A stretch of 64,000 bases of DNA from Elephas maximus indicus (GCF_024166365.1 NC_064822.1:104032823-104096822); one strand, 5' to 3'; counted from the stretch's first letter, positions 47,770 through 60,472 are shown. The notes: generated by a model from the letters alone, not told the origin. Numbers and translations are program-made.

Positions 47770-48245
47770 CCAGTGGTGACGGGAGTGGAATTGCTGGATC
47801 TTACATATACACACTAGAGAAATTCATGTACTTGTACCCCAAGATACTTGTACAAAAATGTTGATAGAAGCATTGTTGATAATCTCTAAAATTATGAACA
47901 AACCAAACGTCCATTAAGAGTATAATGGACAAATGATTTCTGGTGTAAGTCATACAATGGAATACTCTGCAGCACCAAAAATGAATGGGCTGCAGCTACA
48001 CAGAACATCAATACATCTCAAAAACATAATGCTGAACAAAATAGCTCATATACAAAAGAAAACTTCCAGAGAGATTCCATTTAAGGCCAAATCAAGGAAA
48101 ACAAATTGTATTTTTATGGATACATGACTAAGTGGTAAATCATAAAGAACTAAAAGTCAAGGTAGTGCCTACCTCCAGGCATGGAGAGGGTTGCAATCAA
48201 GAAGTGACCTTCTAGGGGTCTAGCTGTACTATTTATTGACCTAAG
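47770..48245 (+). mobile_element. Old L1 LINE 3' fragment
   Basis: 'ataatggacaaatgatttctggtgtaagtcatacaatggaatactctgcagc' and 'cttccagagagattccattt' are L1 ORF2-end and 3' UTR wording. Strongly decayed. Confidence 0.7.
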
Positions 48246-48249
48246 TGCT

Positions 48250-48410
48250 TGGATACCCTGGTGGTGTAGTGGTTAAATGCTATGGTTCAAATCCACCAAG
48301 CGCTCCTTGGAAACTCTATGGAGACAGTTCTACTCCGTCCTATAGGGTCACTGTGAGTTGGAATTGACTTGATGGCAATGGGCTTGGTTTTGTTTTTGTT
48401 TTTGTTTTTT
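48250..48410 (+). mobile_element. AfroSINE with short internal deletion
   Basis: 'ggataccctggtggtgtagtggttaaatgctatggttcaaatccaccaagcgctcc': the 'gctgctaaccaaaaggtcagca' segment is missing compared with the other copies. The tail ends with (GTTTTT)n. Confidence 0.9.
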
Positions 48411-48509
48411 GAGTAAGTTCTTGTTATACAAGTGCTCAATTTACAACATTTCACTGAATGCCACATTAACATTTTATGCTCAATTCTGTATTTGTACTAT
48501 ATTTTTCAT

Positions 48510-48870
48510 TAAGAGATAGTAAGGCAATCATGCTACAACATGAATGAACCTTGAAAACATTATGCTAAGTGAAGTAGGCCAATCACAAAAAGGACAAATA
48601 TTGTATGCTCCCACTTATGTGAAACATCTAGAATAGATAAATGCATAGAGACCTACATTTATTAGTGGTTACCAGGGGCAGGAGGGAGGAGGAAAGGGGG
48701 AGCCATTGTTTAGGAAGCACTGAGTGTCTGTTTATGATGATGGAAAATTTGGCAAAAGATACTGATGATGGTTGCACGTGATTAACGTAATCAGTGTCAC
48801 TGAATTGTTCGTGTAAAAATGTTGAATTGGTAAATGTTCTATTATGTATATTTTTACTACAATTTAAAAA
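48510..48870 (+). mobile_element. Old L1 LINE 3' end
   Basis: 'catgctacaacatgaatgaaccttgaaaacattatgctaagtgaagtaggcc' and 'tagtggttaccaggggcaggagggagg' are classic L1M 3' UTR wording, ending with 'ctacaatttaaaaaaaa'. Confidence 0.75.
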
Positions 48871-49844
48871 AAAAGATAGTAAGGTAAGAAAGGAGGAAGG
48901 AAGAGAAGGAGAAAAGGAAAAAAGAAAACTTTAGGGAGGAAAGAAGGGATGGAGGAAGGAATCTAAAGGCCAAGGAAACATGTTAGGAACAAGAAGTGAG
49001 CCCACAAGGTGTCAACATGTCAAAAGACCATATGCAGTGATCAATTTTAAGTCATTTTCTTCCTACATTATAATGTCCTTTGATTACATTAGCACTTTAA
49101 AATATATATATACTAGAAGCACCCATCCACTCTTGAGTGGCAGTGTTGTAAAGAATAAAGAGACAGTCACTAACAGGGAATGCCTTGAGTCATGTCAAGC
49201 TTTTCTCTGATGCTCATGGAAAGAGGCAGGGTCCAAATGATTCAGAGAAGTGAATCAAGACCTACAGAGATGGAAATGGTAGGAAACAGCACTTGGCACT
49301 GAGGAATAGCTTCCAAATATACAGTTCTAGAAGTATCTAAGATAAAAGCTCTCACTTTCCAACTCTATTCAAGAAGAAACTAGCCCTTGAAGGTGATGGG
49401 GGGAGGCTGGAGGTATACTTGTATTACAAAGAATCAAACTGTGATGAATATATGTCAAAATCAGAGAAGGATGGAATAGAGATTTTAGGCCAGTGGCTGG
49501 AAAGCAAGAGCAGCCACCAAAGAATGGGACAAATGTTGGGTAATCAGTACCAGGACTAGCAGATTAGGGGAGAAGTAGCCTGGAGATAAGGACAGGTGAA
49601 TACCCAAAAGAGAGGGATAAATGAATAGCAAGTAATAACAGGTTAGAATTCTGACATGGTTGGAAACAGGACAGAACATACAAAGCATTTGCTCTGCAGC
49701 ATAGCTGGATCGGAAGTGGCCTTTCGGGACAGTGACCTGGGTCCCTATTCTTAAAAGAGCTTTGATCTCTTCTGAGTTGACAATGGTGGGAGACAACAGC
49801 TCAGCCTTTCCTCTACCTGGGATGACTTTACCTCAGATTTTTTA

Positions 49845-50582
49845 ATACTCTACTGAGGGAATATTTACATGTAATTAAACATCTATTTTAACTGCATGGT
49901 TTGACGAGTTTTGATGAACAGATACACCTATGTAGGACCACAATCAAGCTATAAAACATTTCTATTACTCCGAAAAGTTTCTTCACATCCCTTCACAGTC
50001 AATGCCTCCTGCCCTGCACCAGGTTCCAGGTAACCTCTATAACCCTCAATTCGTTTTGCCTGTTCTAGGAATTCCTATAAATGGAATTGCATGGTGTGTA
50101 TTGTTTGTGCCTGGCATCTTTCACTCGTATATTTTTGGGGTTTGGGTTGTTTTGTTGTTTTTCTTTTTAATTCGTCGATGCTGCTGTGTGTAGTTGTAAT
50201 TCAGTCATTTTTATTACTGAGTAGTTTTTCACTATATAAATATACTACAATGTATTTATCCATTCACTTGCTTGTGGACACTTGAGTTATTTCCAGCATG
50301 AGTTATTATAAACAAATCTGCTATGTACATTTGAGTGCAAATCCCATTGTGAACATATGTTTTCATTTCTGTTGGGTAAATAGCTGGGAATGAAATCGCT
50401 GTGTCATATGGAAGTGTGTCATATGGAATTAATCTTACTTTTTAAATGCCAGACTTTTGTCCAGAATGGATGTACCATTTTTGCATTCCATCAATGATGC
50501 ATGAGAGTTACAACTGCTCCACTTCCTCACAAACACTTGTTATTATCAGTCTCTAATTTTAGCCAGTTCAGTGGGTATATAG
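49845..50582 (-). mobile_element. Ancient L1 (L1M type), part 1
   Basis: 'ctgcaccaggttccaggtaacctctataaccctcaattcg', 'cattcacttgcttgtggacacttgagttatttccagc' and 'gctgtgtcatatggaa' match the reverse strand of an L1 3' region, as at 13372-14092. Interrupted by an AfroSINE. Confidence 0.75.
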
Positions 50583-50800
50583 CACCCCATGAGTGCCACA
50601 AATAGTTGAGTACCACACTACTAACCAAAACGTTGGTGGTGAAAACACACCCAGAGGCACCTCAGAAGAAAGGCCTGACGATCTGCTTCCAAAAGGTCAC
50701 AGCCTTGAAAACCCTGTGGAGTGCCTTTTTATTCTGCAACACATGAAGTTACTACGAGTCAGAATCAACTCACTGGCAACTGGTTATTTTTTGTTTGGGT
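50583..50800 (+). mobile_element. AfroSINE, extended variant
   Basis: 'actactaaccaaaacgttggtgg', then the extended module 'cctcagaagaaaggcctgacgatctgcttccaaaaggtcacagcc', then 'gttactacgagtcagaatcaactcactggcaactgg' and a (GTTTG)n tail. Confidence 0.85.
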
Positions 50801-50814
50801 TTGGTTTGGTTTTT

Positions 50815-51260
50815 ATTTTAGTGTGTATGTAGTGGTATCTCATCATAGTTTTAATTTGCATTTTTCTGATGATTGTCCCTATGTGTAACAATTGGCCAAT
50901 TCTGAATCTTCTTTTGTGAATTCACTATACATATCTTTTGTCCATTTTTATTGTTATTTGTCTTATTAAGTTGGAAGAGTTCTTTGTTTATACTAGATAC
51001 AAATTCCTTTTCAGATGTATTTATTGTAAATATTTTCTCTCTGTGGCTTGCCTTCTCATTTTCTTAATTGTGTTATTTAAAGAGCAGAAGTTTTTATCTT
51101 GATATACCCAATTTATCATTTTTCCCTTTCATGTTTAGTGCTTTTTATGTCCTGGCTAATAAATTTTTGCCTACATACCTCAAGTCATGGAGGTTTTCTC
51201 CTATGTTTTCTTCTAGAAGTTTTTTGTTTTAGATTCTATATTTAGGTCTAAAATACATCT
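50815..51260 (-). mobile_element. Ancient L1 (L1M type), part 2
   Basis: Continues 49845-50582: 'tggtatctcatcatagttttaatttgcatttttctgatgattg' and 'aattcctttt...atttattgtaaatattttctctctgtggcttgcc'. The two parts are separated by the SINE. Confidence 0.72.
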
Positions 51261-51486
51261 TGAGTTTGTGCTAGATTCCAGGCCTGAAAACAATCTCAAG
51301 GCAGAAAGCAGAGGTGACGGTAGGGCCCACGTCAATTGTTTCCCTTCTCTAGGACATCATAGTCCTGTGCTGTGATGATCTCTAAAACTATTAACAACCC
51401 AAGTGCCCATTAAGAGTAGCTAAAAACACTTATTTCATATTTTTGTCCATTTTGTAGTTGTTTACATAAGCAGTTCTGTGTCTTAG

Positions 51487-54219
51487 TTACCTAGAGCTAC
51501 TATAACAGAAATATTACAAGTGGACTTAAGACACAACCTTATCTTGTAGATTGAGCCCTGCCTCATTAATCTAACTGCCTCTAATCCTAGCTCATTAAGG
51601 TCATAGAGGTAGGACTTACAACACATAGGAAAATCACATCAGATGACAAAATGGTGGACAATCACATAATACTGAGAATCATGGACTAGCCAAGTTGACA
51701 CACATTTTGGGGGGCACAATTCAATCCATAACATTCCACCATTTCGCTCCCACAAATTCACGTCTTTGCGACATGTAAAACACATTCACCCTGTCATATC
51801 ATAGCAAAAGTCTTAAATCAACTCCAAGTCCAAAATCCAAAAATTCCTCTTCATCTGTGAAACCTAGCTTACAAGCTATCTGTTTCCAAAGTACAATGGT
51901 GGAACAGGTCCAAGCTAGACCTTTCTATTACAAAAGGGAGAAACTGGAGGAAAAGAAGGCATAACAAGCACCAAGAAAGTCAGCAGAATACATTATATTA
52001 GCCTTCAAGGCTTGAAAATAATCCTCTGTTCTCTGAGACCATTTAGACAATGGCCCTGCCCTCCAGACTCTAGGTATTGGCCACACTGTCCGGATTCTCA
52101 GTGGAGGTCCTTCGGCCCTGGGCTTCAGCTTCACCTTCCAGGCCCACTGGAATGGCAACTCTGCTCCCTCAAATTTGGGAAGCCCCATTCTCCTAGTCCA
52201 TCTGAGTGGTGACTCCACCCTTTGAGACCCCAGAGTTCGTGCCCCTACCCTTTGAGACTGAGGCAGCTCTGCTTCCTGTGTACTTTGTCTCTTCAGCTTC
52301 TGCTTCCTGGTTCCTTGGCCTCTCAGCCTCACTGCCCACATTTTCTCATCTGGAGAAAGTGTTCCAAAGCTCTAGCTCCACTGATAAGTGCCTGGAGGCA
52401 CCCCACTCAGCCAGTAAACATTGGCCAGAAGGCATTCAGCTCTTTTGGTTCACGGGTCGGCAAGCCTAGCTTCACTGATAAGTGCCCAAATGCACCCGCC
52501 AGGAAGCTTCCTGGGCAAAGACACTCAGCTCTCTCTCTCCATGTGTAGGTTCCAGTGCTGTCTTGTGCTGGTCTCCTGGTTTAGCTGCTGATTCTCTGCT
52601 GCTGCCCTTTCTCCGCAGCTGCCGTTTCTCTGTTGCTGCTTCTCTCCATCTGCACCAACTCCAGTGTAAGAGCTCCCCTCAATTCCTTCTGAGTCCTCAC
52701 CAGGGTTGTCCTCAATGTCCAAAATTTCACCAACAGTCTCTTCAAGGCAATCTAGGCTTTTACTATTAGGCACGTCAAAACGCTTCCAGCCTCAAGTCAG
52801 CACAACTTGCACAAGGCAAGTTCATGGAAGCTCCATGGACGCATTCAAACTCCCTGCGGGACTGAATTGCTGGGCTGAGGGCTATGGGGACCATGGTCTC
52901 GGGGAACATCTAGCTCAGTTGGCACAACATAGTCTATAAAGAAAAGGTTCTCCATTCAACATTGGTGAGTAGCATCTGGAGTCTTAAAAGCCTGTGAGCG
53001 GCCATCTAGGATACTACACTGGTCTCACTGCTTTGGGAGCAAGGAAGAATGAAGAAAACTAAAGATACAAGGGAAAGATCAGTCCAAAGGACTAAGGAAC
53101 CACAACTACCACAGCATCCACCAGACTGAGACCAGTACAACTAGGTGGTACCCAGCTCCCAGCACTGACTGCTCTGACAGGGATCACAATAGAGGGTCCC
53201 AGACAGAGGTGGAGAAAAATGTAGAACAAAATTCTAACTCAAAAAGAAAGACCAGGCTTGCTGGCTGGATAGAGATTGGAGAAATCCTGAGAGTATGGTG
53301 CCCAGACAACTTTTAAGCTCAGTAATGAAGTCACTCCTGATGTTCATCCCTCAGTCAAAGATTGGACAGGCCCATAAAACAAAACGAGACTAAAGGGGCA
53401 CACTAGCCCTGCGGCGAAGACTAGAAGGCAGGAGGGGACAAGAAAGCTGGTAACAGGGAGCCCAGCGTTGAGAGGGGAGAGTGTTTACATGTCGTGGAGT
53501 TGTTAACCAATGTCATAAAACAATATGTGTGCTAACTGCTTAATGAGAAACTAGTTTGTTCTGTAAACCTTCATCTAAAGTACAAATAAAAACTAAAAAA
53601 CTCTCCTAGCCTCTACCCATTCACAGTTTCAAAATCACTTCCACATTTTAGGTATTGTTAGAGCAGCAACCCACTCTCTCAGTACCAAGTGTCTTAGGCT
53701 GGGATCTCAGAAGAAGCAAAAGCAGTAAAGCATATAAATATATAGAGACAGAGATTAATACCAAGTACATAGCTCAAGCAGTTGTAGACTGTGGATCAGG
53801 ATAGAGGCTTCTCTTAATTCGCGTAGCCGCAGAAGCTGGTGAACTCAAGATAAGCAGATCAGACAGCAGGGTTCTTGCTCACAGGCTGAGAAGACCAATG
53901 AATCCCAAGATTGGCAGACAAGACAGCAAGTAAGCTGCTAGTTCAAGTCCCAAGAACCAGAGATCAGACTAACGGGAGCTAGCTGTAGGACCCAGAGCCA
54001 GCAAAAGCCTACGAGCATTGCCAGAGAGTCCACCTATATTGGATGTAGGCCACACCTTCAAGGAAACTCCCTTTCAACTAATTGACTACTAGCAGATCCC
54101 ATCATGGAGGTGATCACATCACATCATATCTCATCATGGAAGTGATCACATCATATGACTGCCAAACCACTGAGACTCATGGCTCAGCCAAGTTGACACA
54201 CAACCGTAACCATCACAGT
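51487..54219 (-). mobile_element. ERVL-MaLR element (LTR - internal - LTR), fossil
   Basis: On the minus strand, the LTR at 54219-53690 starts TGTGATGG. The internal region runs 53690-51739 (with 'cattccaccatttcgctcccacaaattcacg' at its far end on the plus strand). The second, shorter LTR is at 51738-51487 and starts TGTTATGGATTGAATTG. The internal text follows the THE1/MST/MLT1 internal layout as I know it. MaLR elements carry no polymerase. Frames up to 137 codons inside are not genes. It is broken, decayed and interrupted by an L1 piece at about 52855-53605. Confidence 0.65.
52855..53605 (+). mobile_element. L1 LINE 3' UTR piece inside the MaLR element
   Basis: It matches the 3' UTR of the L1s at 43370-44125 and 16700-17470 ('gctatggggaccatggtctcggggaac', 'gagtagcatctggagtcttaaaagcc', 'gtagaacaaaattcta') and ends 'aagtacaaataaaaactaaaaaact'. 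The flanking AAACTC words fit a short target duplication. Confidence 0.8.
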
Positions 54220-54274
54220 CTGATAGAAGCTGAAGACCCATACACTCAGTTTTAGCTTTTTAAGACCTTTAGTA

Positions 54275-54470
54275 CCATTTGATGCAGTGGTTAAAGTGCT
54301 TGGCTGTTAACCAAAAGGTCGGTGGTTTGAACCCACCAGCCACTCTGTGGGAGAAAGATGTGACAGCCTGCTTTCATAAAGCCTTAGAAACCCTATGGGG
54401 CAGCTCTACTCTGCCCCATAGGGTCACTAGGAGTTGGAATCGAGTGGACAGCAGTGAGTTACCATGTTTT
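54275..54470 (+). mobile_element. AfroSINE with internal insertion
   Basis: 'gatgcagtggttaaagtgcttggctgttaaccaaaaggtcggtgg', then an extra 'ctctgtgggagaaagatgtgacagcctgctttcataaagcc' block, then 'ttagaaaccctatggggcagctctactctgccccatagggtcac'. The extra block marks a separate subfamily. Confidence 0.88.
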
Positions 54471-54840
54471 TATGCAAATAACACCTTCAGTTTACATTTG
54501 CTTGTCATCCATGCCCTCCCCTCCCTGCCCCCTTGAAGTATTTTCCTAAGTGCACTATGCTAATTTTTTTACGGCAACATGAAAATACTTCTCCAGGCAT
54601 GGTTGTATAAAAATACAGTACTACCCTTTAAATTCTGGAGCAGTCTCTCTGGAAGCTCTCCATTAACTTCCCTTATCCCTTCTCTGTAATCTCAATAAAC
54701 TTTTTTTGTGGTGTTTATCGCATTCCATATTGCACCTTGGCTACCTACAGGCAGATCCTGTATCTTGACCATCCTATAATGCCTAACATGTTGTAAGGGA
54801 ATTGAATCAATGAAATTCCCCAGAAGTTACTGTCTCCTCA

Positions 54841-55386
54841 GAAAGGGCCACATGAACCAGCGACTACATCATCTTGAGACCAGAAGAACTAGATGGTGAC
54901 CGGCTACAACCGATGACTGCCCTGACAGGGAACACAAAAGAGAACCCCTGAGAGACCAGCAGAGCAGTGGGATGCAGACCCCAAATTCTCATAAGACCAG
55001 ACTTAATGGTCTGACTGAGATCATGGCCCCCAGACCTTCTGTTGCCCCAGGACAGGAACCATTCCCAAAGCCAACTCTTCAGACACGGATTGGACTGGAC
55101 AATGGGTTGGAGAGGGATGCTGGTGAGGAGTGAGCTTCTTGGATCAGGTGGACGCTTGATACTAGGTTGGCATCTCCTGCCTGGCGGGGAGATGAGAGAA
55201 TGAAGGGGCTTAGAAGCTGGCGAAAAGGACACGAAAAGAGAGAGCGGAGGGAGAGAGCAGGCTGTCTCATTAGGGGGAGAGTAATTGGGAGTGTGTAGCA
55301 AGGCGTATATAGGTTTTTGTGTGAGATACTGACTTGATTTGTAAACTTTCACTTAAAGCTCAATAAAAATTATTTAAAAAAAAAAA
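54841..55386 (+). mobile_element. Short 5'-truncated L1 LINE with target-site duplication
   Basis: About 545 bp of L1 3' UTR, close in sequence to 16920-17470. Flanking 14-bp repeats TTACTGTCTCCTCA (54827-54840) and TTATTGTCTCCTTA (55387-55400) differ at two positions. It ends 'gctcaataaaaattatttaaaa'. Confidence 0.88.
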
Positions 55387-56264
55387 TTATTGTCTCCTTA
55401 GGATAAATGATCTCCTGACTTAGTGGAAGGTGGAAATACATATTGTCTAGGGTCAGCTACTAACAACAAGAAAAACAGGATCCCTCCCAGCTCAAAGTTT
55501 CAATGAAAAAAATGGTTAGGTAAATTGTGCTATATCTACATAATGCGTATTATACGGTTACTTTAAATGGGGTAATATATAAAATGCTTTCAATAAAATG
55601 TTAGGTGAAAAATCAGGATTGAAAATCTTATATATGATAATAATTACAACTATGTAAAAAACTTGCATACAAAATATTGGAAAGAAATACATTTTAAAAT
55701 AACAGCAGTGTTTCAATTCATATATGCTGTTGACATGTTTTTATTGTCATGACCCAAAAGTAGTCTTGAAAGACAATCGGCCTGGCTATCTAATTACCTT
55801 CAGAAGGATGGCTTAAGATAATCAATTATTCTAAAAGCCTAACTTTATTTTTAGTAAATATCCTTCAACAAACATCTTACTGAATTTAGTTAACAGCCTT
55901 ACTGAGGTTGTTAACTCCTGTAGTTATCTCCAAGTTTGTTTTGCAGTTACTTCATCCTTCAGAGTTCACCAGGAAATAAGGGTCATTATTGAGGCTTTGT
56001 TTGTTAATGACTAAGGCCATTGTTTGATAACATCTAGGATGCTATTTTCCAGGATGAAATTTTGACATCAATAGGAACCAAGTAGGTTACATTTTATGCA
56101 AGTCTGTACATTTGTGTCTGTTCCACAATACTTATAAATCAGGAGGCGGCAAGAATCTGAAAATAGTTTATGTGGACCAACTTAATCGTATTTCCAGGCC
56201 AACCCATCACAGTTTTCTTCTTTTTTCTTAATATCTTCTATTTACCCTTCTCCTCTATAACCCA

Positions 56265-56490
56265 GAGGCAAAACTATCTAGAATGTCAGGTTTGAATTCT
56301 GGCTCCACAACTTACTAAATGTATGATCCTAGACAGTGGATCTGACCTGTCTGTGGCATAGTTGCCTGATATATATGAATTGTAGATAATGATGATAACT
56401 ACCTTCTAGGGTTCTTGCAAGGCTTTAACGCAATAATTTTGTAAAACTCTTATCAAAGTGCCAAGCACATAGAAACTACTCAAAAAATTG
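56265..56490 (+). mobile_element. MIR
   Basis: 'aggtttgaattctggctccacaacttactaaatgtatgatcctag' and 'ataatgatgataactaccttctagggttcttgcaagg' follow the MIR order. Confidence 0.75.
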
Positions 56491-56762
56491 TCTGTTTTAA
56501 AATCATTCTTGCTGTTTCTTCCTCATTCTCCTCCATTCTTTCCTGGCACTTCCATCAGTGAATTAGGATGAGGGCTATAAGAGGCTGATCCTTTAAAGAT
56601 GAATTACTCCCCCAGGCATGATGTCTGCATTCAGGAAAGCTGCTCTGGATGAAGGAGTGTCTGATTAAGGTAACAGACCCATCAGCAAGGCATGGGTAGT
56701 TAGAGTAGTAAATGTGTAACTTCACTAACCAACTTTGTTTCATTCATTACTGTATACCCAGA

Positions 56763-56972
56763 GGAGTCCCTGGGCGGTGCAAATAATTAACACATTTGGT
56801 TGCTAACCAAAAGTTAGAGGTTCAACACCCAGAGAGGCACCTCAGAAGAAAGTCCCGGTGATTTACTTCTAAAAAACCACCCATTAAAAATCTTAGGGAG
56901 CACAGTTCCACTCTGACACATGGGGGAGTCACCAGAAGCCAGAATCGACTTGGTGGCAACTGGTGGTTGTGG
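56763..56972 (+). mobile_element. AfroSINE, extended variant
   Basis: 'ggagtccctgggcggtgcaaataattaacacatttggttgctaacc', then the extended module 'cctcagaagaaagtcccggtgatttacttctaaaaaaccacccattaaaaatc' and tail 'agccagaatcgacttggtggcaactgg'. Confidence 0.9.
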
Positions 56973-58754
56973 ACATACCCAGGGTCTAGAGCAGTGCTCG
57001 GCAGGTCACAAGCTTTCTATAAATATTTACTGGATTAATAAATGAGTCATGATATATTTTATATAAAATCATAATCTAATACATATAAAAGAGCATATAT
57101 ATACATACATACATATTCTTAGTTTCTACTTTAAATTTATATGTAACACCTCAGAAGAAGAGCTAAAATTAAAATAAACATCTGAACACAAGTTGAGTAT
57201 TTGTATTACTATTATCATAAATTCTGGGTCAGTAAACACTGGCTTTTCTTTCAACCTAGAAAAGGCTCTCTTATTCTTCTCTCTCTTACCTGGTATCTCC
57301 CTCAGGCTGTTTTCACAATCCAACACCTAGCCCTCAATATTTTATTTTCAGCTATTCCCCAAATAAAATATGCTAATTATTTCCTTGTAAGCGACAATTT
57401 CCTCATCCAACTCTTGTCACTCTGCCTCTCTTATGCCAAAGAGAGACACTTACTTGTTCAATTTCTTCTGGGAAAGGCCATCTTCATCTGTTACTAGGAA
57501 AACCCAACCCCTGCCTTGAACCCGTGCTGCCCTCATCCTGGCCTAGATCTGCTCTCTGCTTCAGGATGGAAGAAACTCAGTGCTGTTTCTGCAGCAGGAC
57601 TCCTCGTCACATTTGTCACCCAGCTGTATTCTATCTACTATCTGCCTCTGTTATCTTAAAAGGGCCTGGCCTGGTTTTCTTTTAATCTGTGATGTTAAAA
57701 CTACCAAACTAAACAGAACAAGTTATCTACAGAATTACATAACAGCTTCCTCTTGCCTTCTCCCTGCTAAGAAGTCAAAGCAGGACAAAGGCTCTAACCC
57801 ATGCCAGAAACACTGATAATCCATCCCAATAACATGGGAACAAACCAAAGCAGGGTCACGTTTCACCTTGGGGTTCATTCTGAACATCGGATATTTATTA
57901 AATAAGATAGTATTTGCTTCATGAATTAAAAAGTACTAAGTAAGTGTTGTCTTTAATCGTGGTTATTTATCACTGTTCTTATGTCTTACCAGCCTTTCCC
58001 TGTCTTACGAGAAAGAGGTCATTAGATTTTAGTGAAACACCTGGTTGTGGTCCCTGGTGGACCAAAACATTCCCCTGAAACGAAAACATAGATGCAACTT
58101 CCCCAGAAGCTACATATCTTCCCCCCAAGGAACTTATTCTCCAACCCGTGCAAGGTAGGGAAGCTGCCCTTCTCTAGAAAAGGTAGTGACACCCATAGCA
58201 GCACTTACTAGGCCAGCAGCCTTCTGTGAGTACCCTGAGCGGGAGGGAGCCAATAGCACGGAGATTCCACAAAAGAGAAGCAAAAAGCCCACAGAGCTGT
58301 CAACTGGCAGAAGAATTTAGTCCAGGGGTAAAAACATCCAGGAAAGAGGTTGAGTCAAGTTTAATATAGGTTCATCCCCCTCTCCACTGAGTTGGAGTAT
58401 CTTAGAGTTCATCTGGGCCAACACAGCTCTTTGCCTACAGAAAGGATCATCTCTGACTCAACCTAAACAGATACAGAAGAGATGTTACCAAATTTTTTAA
58501 AGGTCTTATATTTGTTCCAGGAGGTTCCAATGGATGAGGCCCATATTTGCCAACAAAACTTCCAGAGGTTCAAGGAAGAAACTTCATCTCTTCCACGCTG
58601 ACCATGTCCAGGACCCTCTCCTTATTTCTATGCCCCAAAACCATGCTGTAAAATAGTTAGGCCTACAAGAATCACGTCAAGGAAACCAGCACAGGTAGGT
58701 ATCATGGATTTTTCCTCACCACCATCTCCTTGGATCTTGTTTTCCTCTCTGAGC
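56973..58754. other. Noncoding stretch, no gene seen
   Basis: Frames reach 98 codons without recognisable domains. No young repeat is present. A block near 58385-58450 ('tatcttagagttcatctgggccaac') resembles the ancient SINE-like words seen at 25385 and 31375. Confidence 0.4.
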
Positions 58755-58966
58755 TTCTATACCCATTGCCTTCGAGTCGATTCTGAGTTGTAGCAACCCT
58801 ATAGGACAGAGAAGAACTCCCCCATAGGGTTTTCAAGGCAGTAAATCTTTATGGAAGTAGACTGCCACATCTTTCTACCATGGAGAGGCTGGTAGGTTCA
58901 AACCGCCTGCCGACTTTTCATTTAGCAACCAAGCACTTTAACCTCTCTGCCACCAGGGCTACTTCT
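58755..58966 (-). mobile_element. AfroSINE with internal insertion
   Basis: Minus strand: tail 'cccattgccttcgagtcgattctgag', a middle block 'tctttatggaagtagactgccacatctttctaccatggagagg' not in the standard form, head 'cctctctgccaccagggct'. Confidence 0.88.
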
Positions 58967-58984
58967 GAGCTTCTATAGACCATG

Positions 58985-59760
58985 TATAATCTTTCTTCTT
59001 CATGAGAATCCCTCCAATATTTGAAAAAATCTTTCTACTTTTTCACTAGTTTTGTTTTTTTGTTTTTTCACCCCCAGGTTAAACATCCTCACATTCTTCA
59101 TATGTTCTTCATATTTTACAGTTCCCAAGACCTAGTTCATGGTAGTCAACAAAATTCCCAAATTATTTTGTCATAAATGGCTTCTAAGTCAGGTTTCTTT
59201 CCTCCTATATTTATTCATGTGATTGTTACAATCTATATGCACACTTTATATGCACCTCTGTTAAATTTCATCTTATTTTTGTCTAGCATTCCAAGAGGTA
59301 AGGTTATTTGGACTTATAATTTTGTCGTCTATAGTATTGGTTTCTCTTCCTTGTTTCGTGCCGTCTGAAGCTTGATAAGCCAAGGCATGTTTGGTATGCC
59401 TGCCGAGTCACTGCTAAAACAGGTGAAGACAAGACCTACAAAACTCTCTCTTTTCCACTGGACTTCTTCCCCAATGTTTTCAGAGTCATTAATGAATAAT
59501 TTTGGTACATGGTAGCCAAGTGGAGAGTGTTACTTTTAAGCAAGCAGTCATCATCTTATCTATGAAGTTTTACTGAAATTATTATGTCTTTTTTCTAGTC
59601 TTTTCTCCTGATCTACTAAATTATTGATGATATTATTAATAAAGATTACTATGTGAGGTTTCACATTAGAATCAGTATAATATTGCTTCTGTTCATCCCT
59701 TATGAGACTTCCAATTGCTCTATAAAACATCTATTTAAGAATTTTACCAGGGATCGGGTA
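58985..59760 (-). mobile_element. Ancient CR1/L3 LINE fragment
   Basis: Ordered landmarks of CR1/L3 read from the opposite strand: 'gttaaacatcctcacattcttcatatgttcttcatat', 'ttaaatttcatcttatttttgtctagcattcc', 'gaagcttgataagcc', 'ttttcagagtcattaatgaata' and 'ttttactgaaattattatgtc...ctcctgatctac'. This LINE was active long before placental mammals. The call rests on recalled consensus wording. Confidence 0.55.
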
Positions 59761-60237
59761 CCAGGGATCAAGGTCGAATTCACTAGTTAGCAAGAGCAAT
59801 AGTAACTTTTTATTATAAGCATTGATTCAGAGTATAGACTTCAGAAGTTTTGGGTCAATTGATTGGTTGGTTGGTTTGGTTAGTTTTACTAGTTTCTTCC
59901 CTTGCTTCATCTCTGTGCTAAACCCAGGAGTCCTATTTCACTCTCAGTTCAAGTCTCTCCCTGGCTTTTTAAGAAGTCACTAACTAATCTATATATAAGA
60001 AACAAAATATGTTCAGAAACATATAACGTATTCAACTGCTCTGTATCTCTACCCCCTTGTGACTGAATGTATCTGTATTACAAAGCCCAAAGACAGAGGG
60101 AAAGATAGGACGAAGTCAAGAAAACCCTGTGGTCTTGCTGCCTTCTGCTAATGTAGAAAGTCATCTTTATCACCTTCAAAAATGATAAAATCATGTTGGG
60201 TTTTCTGGTTTCTTCCCCTCGCTTCCTCCGCCCACCA

Positions 60238-60290
60238 CCATACACACAGACACACACACACACATACTCTCTCTCTCTCTTTCCTCTTTA
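60238..60290. repeat. (CA)n/(CT)n microsatellite
   Basis: 'cacacacacacacatactctctctctctc'. Open frames across it are low-complexity artefacts. Confidence 0.85.
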
Positions 60291-60401
60291 ATTTCCACCT
60301 CCAATCTTAATCCTGGTTCCATCTCAAGCTCTGAATGGCAATATTCTAATATTCCTTCAATCAGGAAGAATACAGATTCCTTCTCTCTCTTAAAAAAAAA
60401 A

Positions 60402-60472
60402 AAAAAACCCACTGCTGTCGAATAGCTTCCGACTCATAGCGACCCTATAGGACAGAGTAGAACTGCCCCATA
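60402..60472 (-). mobile_element. AfroSINE 3' fragment
   Basis: 'cccactgctgtcgaatagcttccgactcatagcgaccctataggacagagtagaactgcccca': only the tail third is present. Confidence 0.88.

Noticed and set aside
51928-52939. Several overlapping frames of 66-137 codons on both strands
   Set aside because: They lie in the GC-richer internal part of a MaLR fossil, a type that carries no polymerase, and are a composition effect.
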